Below are positions 20,965-24,285 of a stretch of 24,285 bases of DNA, piece after piece. How positions within the stretch are numbered: position 1 is the stretch's first letter; every line of letters starts with the position of its first letter. Location of the stretch: the NCBI GenBank assembly GCA_937996755.1, contig CALKUS010000068.1, forward strand, positions 1 to 24,285, read 5' to 3'. This stretch comes from an uncultured Pseudomonadota bacterium (lineage in GTDB: Bacteria > Pseudomonadota > Gammaproteobacteria > Xanthomonadales > Ahniellaceae). The notes beneath the pieces are model-generated. The model was given only the letters and a program-made list of their open reading frames with translations, was not told the origin of the DNA and ran no database searches. The translations under genes were made by a program, and so were the position numbers.

Positions 20965-23582
20965 GCGACGCCACCGGCCGCTTCGTGCGCGTGCGCGAAG
21001 CATTCGACCAGATCGCCGCGCTGGAGCCTGCGCAACGCGATGCGGCCATCGCGATGGCGTGCGGATCCGACTGCGAGCTGGCGCGAGAGTTGCGGGGCCT
21101 GCTCGACGCCCACGACCGCGAGTCCGGGCATACGGGCGACACGCGCGCGCGCATGGTGGACGAGGGGCTCGTCGCGCTGACCGAAACCACCGGGTCGGGC
21201 GACCGAATCGGACCGTTCCTGCTGCGCGAGGTGCTCGGCCGCGGCGGCATGGGCGTCGTATACCGCGCCGAACGCGTCGACGGCGAGGTGAAGCAGCAGG
21301 TCGCGGTGAAGGTGATGCAGCGCCTGCACCTCGATGAGGCGGGCATACGCCGCTTCTCGCAAGAACGGGACATCGTGGCGCAGCTCGCGCACCCGTACAT
21401 CGCCCGCCTGTTCGACGCCGGCACCACGCGCGATGGTGCGCCCTACTACGCCATGGAGCTCGTCGATGGCAGCTCCATCGTGGATTGGTGCGATTCACGC
21501 AGCGCCGATGTGGGAGCGCGCCTCGACATCTTCCTGAAGGTTTGCGAGGCGGTGCGCTTTGCGCACGCGAATCTCGTTCTGCACCGCGACATCAAGCCCG
21601 GTAACGTGCTCGTCGACGCGGCCGGCGACCCGAAGCTTATCGACTTCGGTATCGCAAAGGCCATGGGTGCGTCGGATGCAACGGCCACCGCGCGGCAGTT
21701 GTTCACGCCGGGCAACGCCGCACCCGAGCAGCTGCGCGGGCAGCACTGTGGCGTCGCGTGCGACGTCTACCAGCTGGGCACGCTGCTGTACGAGCTGCTC
21801 ACCGGCAGCACGGTATTGCGCACCACCGACACCACGGCGGCCGAGATCGAGGAGTCCATCCTGCGCCGCGTTCCGCCGCGCCCCAGCGATGTCGTCGCGC
21901 AGGCGGGCCGTCCTGCCGCGGCGCAGGCGCTGCGCGGCGACCTGGACACGATCGTGATGCGTGCGCTTCGCAAGGAGCCGGAACAGCGCTACGCGTCGGT
22001 CGAGCAACTGGTCGACGAGATCCGGCGCCACCAACGGGATGAGCCGATCGCCGCGCGCGGCGGCGAGCGCGCTTATCGCCTCCGCAAGTTCGTCCGCCGG
22101 CAGCGGGCGGCGATCGGCGCGACGACGGCAATCCTGCTGCTGGTCGTCGCGGTGATCGGCCTGCAGATCGTGCAGTCGCGAAGGCTGGTGGCGGAACGCG
22201 ATGCAGCGGAGGCTGCACGCACCCGTGCGCAGGCGATTTCCGGCCTGTTGACCGACGTCTTCACCGCCGCCGATCCCGGCCAGTCGCTCGACCGCAATGC
22301 ATCGATAGGCAGCGTGCTCGATCGCGGCCGGAAGCTGGTCGAAGCGCGGATGGCCGACGACCCATCGATGCGCGTGCCGCTGCAAGGCGTGCTCGCGACG
22401 GTCTACGCGAACACCGGCGACCTCGATTCGGCGCGTCACCTGGTCGATGACGGAATCGCATCGCTGGAAAACGCCGGGCTCGACAGCCGTACGCGAATCG
22501 AATTCCTGGTGCGTGCGGCGCGCGTGCGCGCCATTGCGTCCGACATCGCCGGCGCCGAGGCTGCGGCAAGCGCCGCTGTTGCGATCCACGAGCAACTGGG
22601 AGACGCGCCTTCGCTGCAGTGGCCGGCACGACGCGAACTGCTCGGCGCACGCCTCGTCCGGATGGAACGTCCGGCGTGGCGAGGCGAGGTGCTCGGATTG
22701 CTGCGCTACATGGAGGCCGACGGCGCCGTCGATCCGCTCCTGTTGGCGCGCGTTCGCGCTTTCGTCGGCAACCAACTCACGTGGGCCGGCGCCACCGACC
22801 AGTCGATACCGATGCTCCGAGCCAGCGTCGCGGTGCTCGCTGCCTCGTTGCCCGATGCAGAGCCCGACCTGCTGGACGCGCGCTACGCGCTCGGGCTGGC
22901 GCTGACCCGCTCCGGCCAGACCGCGGAAGGCGTCGAACTGCTGTCCGCAGCGGCGCACGGCTGGGCATCGCTGTACGGCGCAGAGAGCCCGCGCGTCGCG
23001 CGCACGAAGATCCGTATCGCCGAGGCGCAGCTCGGTGCCGGCCAGCTCGACGCAGCCGAGGCGACGGGCCGGCGCGCGCTCGCGAACATCGAGCACGCGC
23101 GCCCCTGGCCGCACGGCGACTACCTGGTGGCGCACATGACCCTCGGCGAGATCTATCGACAGACGTCGCGCTGGGCGGAATCCGAACACGAATTCGCCGA
23201 GGCACTGCGCGTGGCCGAGGCGTTGCAGTTGCCGGAAGGTGCGAACGTCGTCGCCATCCGCGTTGGGCTGGCGACGGCGCTGCATCGCCAGGGGCGGAGC
23301 GACGAGGCGTTCGCGCGCCTGCAGCTGTCGCGACCGATCGCCGATTTCGACGATATCGAGCACTGCATGTGGGCGCTGCTCGATGCGGAGTTGCTGGGCA
23401 AGCAGGGCCGCCGTGACGAAGCACTCGCCCTGCTCGAGCGCGCTCGTCCGTCACTTGAAGCGCTGCGCGGCGGGCTTTCTTCCGGCGTGTACGATCACTA
23501 CATCGAGCTGCGCCGCGAGCTCGAAACGCAGCGAACCGCTTCGATCGCCGCGCCGGCGCCGGACCCGGCGACAGGTCGCTGA
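20961..23582 (+). CDS. Transmembrane Ser/Thr protein kinase with TPR sensor half (kinase 2)
   Basis: An 873-residue paralogue of kinase 1 with the same layout: a helical leader to about residue 60, a kinase domain with GRGGMG (93-98), K117, HRDIKPGN (208-215, D210) and DFG (228-230), one membrane span at about residues 388-408, and a TPR-like C-terminal half. The kinase N-lobe is nearly the same as kinase 1 at DNA level, with exact 42-bp and 41-bp blocks, whereas the sensor halves share only the repeat pattern. The start GTG 20961 lies in the GTGA overlap with kinase 1 and has GGAG (20949-20952) 8 nt upstream. It probably reads a different signal and sends it to the same sigma factor or related targets. 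The third kinase gene begins 185 bp downstream with its own promoter candidate. Confidence 0.92.
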   Translation: MSDATGRFVRVREAFDQIAALEPAQRDAAIAMACGSDCELARELRGLLDAHDRESGHTGDTRARMVDEGLVALTETTGSGDRIGPFLLREVLGRGGMGVVYRAERVDGEVKQQVAVKVMQRLHLDEAGIRRFSQERDIVAQLAHPYIARLFDAGTTRDGAPYYAMELVDGSSIVDWCDSRSADVGARLDIFLKVCEAVRFAHANLVLHRDIKPGNVLVDAAGDPKLIDFGIAKAMGASDATATARQLFTPGNAAPEQLRGQHCGVACDVYQLGTLLYELLTGSTVLRTTDTTAAEIEESILRRVPPRPSDVVAQAGRPAAAQALRGDLDTIVMRALRKEPEQRYASVEQLVDEIRRHQRDEPIAARGGERAYRLRKFVRRQRAAIGATTAILLLVVAVIGLQIVQSRRLVAERDAAEAARTRAQAISGLLTDVFTAADPGQSLDRNASIGSVLDRGRKLVEARMADDPSMRVPLQGVLATVYANTGDLDSARHLVDDGIASLENAGLDSRTRIEFLVRAARVRAIASDIAGAEAAASAAVAIHEQLGDAPSLQWPARRELLGARLVRMERPAWRGEVLGLLRYMEADGAVDPLLLARVRAFVGNQLTWAGATDQSIPMLRASVAVLAASLPDAEPDLLDARYALGLALTRSGQTAEGVELLSAAAHGWASLYGAESPRVARTKIRIAEAQLGAGQLDAAEATGRRALANIEHARPWPHGDYLVAHMTLGEIYRQTSRWAESEHEFAEALRVAEALQLPEGANVVAIRVGLATALHRQGRSDEAFARLQLSRPIADFDDIEHCMWALLDAELLGKQGRRDEALALLERARPSLEALRGGLSSGVYDHYIELRRELETQRTASIAAPAPDPATGR

Positions 23583-23687
23583 CCCAGTGCGCGCGTAAGT
23601 CGCGTCTTGCGCTCCCCTGCGCTGAGGGTTTGCCTCCATCGACCATGCGCTGCACTTTGCAATGTGACGCGCGCCACGCACCGCCCA

Positions 23688-23716
23688 TTGGCGCGCGCCA
23701 CGCGTAACGCTATCGT
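23688..23716 (+). promoter_or_regulatory. Candidate promoter of the third kinase gene
   Basis: TTGGCG (23688-23693) and TATCGT (23711-23716) are spaced by 17 bp. The -10 lies in the octamer GCTATCGT, identical to that at 17772-17779 before the sigma gene. The rest of the 185-bp gap from 23583 shows only weak palindromes and no clear terminator. Confidence 0.5.
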
Positions 23717-23767
23717 CCGGGCTCGGCCGCAGGGAACCGGCCTCGGTGGTGGGGGAGGAGCACGACG

Positions 23768-24285
23768 ATGCCGGTGCGCGACGATCCGGAAGCCTGGCAA
23801 CAGCTGCGTGCGCTCGTCGACCGCATCGCGTTGCTCGATCCGGTCGCGCGCGACGCCGTGATCCGCGGCGCCTGTGGCGACGACGAGGAAGTCGAGGAGG
23901 AGCTGCGCAACCTGCTCTCCGCCTACGACGAGCTGTCGACGCACGCGCCCGACGCGGTCGACTCGATCTTCGAGCCGATCGATCCCGATGCCGCGCCCGC
24001 GCTCGTGGCGCGTACGTCGCGCACGCACGTCGGCGAGTTCCGCCTGGCCGACGTGCTCGGCAACGGACCGCGCGGCACCGTTTACCGTGCCGACCGCCTC
24101 GCCGGCGACGGTCCGGCGGAGGTCGCGCTGAAGCTGCTGCACCGCATGCCGCACGACGATTCGCTCGTGCGCGGGTTCGACGTGGAGCGCGAGCGCCTCG
24201 CGCGCCTGCGCCACGCGCAGGTCGCACCGTTGTGCGCATCGGGTCGCACGCGCGACGGCGTGATGTGGCAGGCCACCGAGGTGCT
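23768..24285 (+). CDS. Ser/Thr protein kinase, N-terminal part (kinase 3)
   Basis: The first 172 residues of a third kinase; the frame is open to the window end. The leader domain (LRALVDRIALLDPVARDAVIRGACG, then EEVEEELRNLL) matches the leaders of kinases 1 and 2. The kinase N-lobe begins near residue 97 (VGEFRLADVLG), with Lys in VALKLL. The glycine loop is GNGPRGTVYRA, so the middle Gly is replaced by Pro-Arg compared with GRGGMGVVYRA. It is much more diverged than the first two are from one another. Start ATG 23768 has a strong GGGGGAGGAG (23751-23760) 7 nt upstream. Whether the catalytic loop is intact, and what the sensor half is, lie beyond the window. It may be a weak kinase or pseudokinase. 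Confidence 0.85.
   Translation, partial: MPVRDDPEAWQQLRALVDRIALLDPVARDAVIRGACGDDEEVEEELRNLLSAYDELSTHAPDAVDSIFEPIDPDAAPALVARTSRTHVGEFRLADVLGNGPRGTVYRADRLAGDGPAEVALKLLHRMPHDDSLVRGFDVERERLARLRHAQVAPLCASGRTRDGVMWQATEV

Noticed and set aside
18274..21498. Very long open frame on the minus strand (1074 codons) opposite the kinase genes
   Set aside because: It is an Arg/Ala/Leu-rich mirror of GC-rich codons, has no recognisable domain, and covers two genes with complete kinase motifs on the plus strand.

Overview
The window is about 24 kb of GC-rich bacterial chromosome with tightly packed genes, many GTG or TTG starts and several 4-nt GTGA gene overlaps. The E. coli-type isocitrate dehydrogenase end, the YihG-type acyltransferase and DnaG point to a gammaproteobacterium. 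The ECF sigma plus Ser/Thr kinase locus, the RoxA-like dihaem proteins and a secreted protein with an IFRHSFE-type N-terminus suggest the Lysobacterales (Xanthomonadales), perhaps a Dokdonella/Tahibacter-like Rhodanobacteraceae. The order is fairly safe. The genus is a guess from memory. I saw no rRNA, tRNA, insertion sequence, phage gene or CRISPR array.

Layout. 1-336 is the 3' end of icd, followed by four back-to-back hairpins (341-455). 616-1482 is a LuxR-type regulator, followed by about 800 bp without a credible gene. A 50-residue small protein (2430-2278, minus) with a strong terminator is divergent from a LysR regulator (2613-3503). The LysR gene overlaps a polytopic GT-C-like membrane protein (3500-5341), which is followed 7 nt later by dnaG (5349-7094). 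dnaG therefore sits without its usual immediate neighbours rpsU and rpoD. Next come a secreted copper-monooxygenase-like protein that appears to have lost most copper ligands (7163-8158), a convergent YihG-type acyltransferase (9047-8148, minus) and a divergent LysE/RhtB exporter (9100-9729).

9812-15946 is a candidate lipid or polymer oxidation locus. It holds a membrane-anchored RoxA-like dihaem c-type protein, translationally coupled to a membrane-embedded patatin-like lipase, and a second RoxA-like dihaem protein made as a lipoprotein on the opposite strand. The convergent ends share a 19-bp inverted repeat and a GGGGAGC tandem repeat. Divergent from the lipoprotein is a 7TMR-DISM diguanylate cyclase (15985-17664).

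17799-24285 is a signalling island. An ECF sigma factor of the kinase-linked type lacks the acidic DAED motif of region 2.2 and carries a Thr there. It is followed by two overlapping transmembrane Ser/Thr kinases with TPR sensor halves, then a third, divergent kinase cut by the window end. The likely logic is that signals sensed by the C-terminal halves activate kinases that phosphorylate and switch on the sigma factor. This is inference from the EcfP/PknT and EcfK/PknS precedents.
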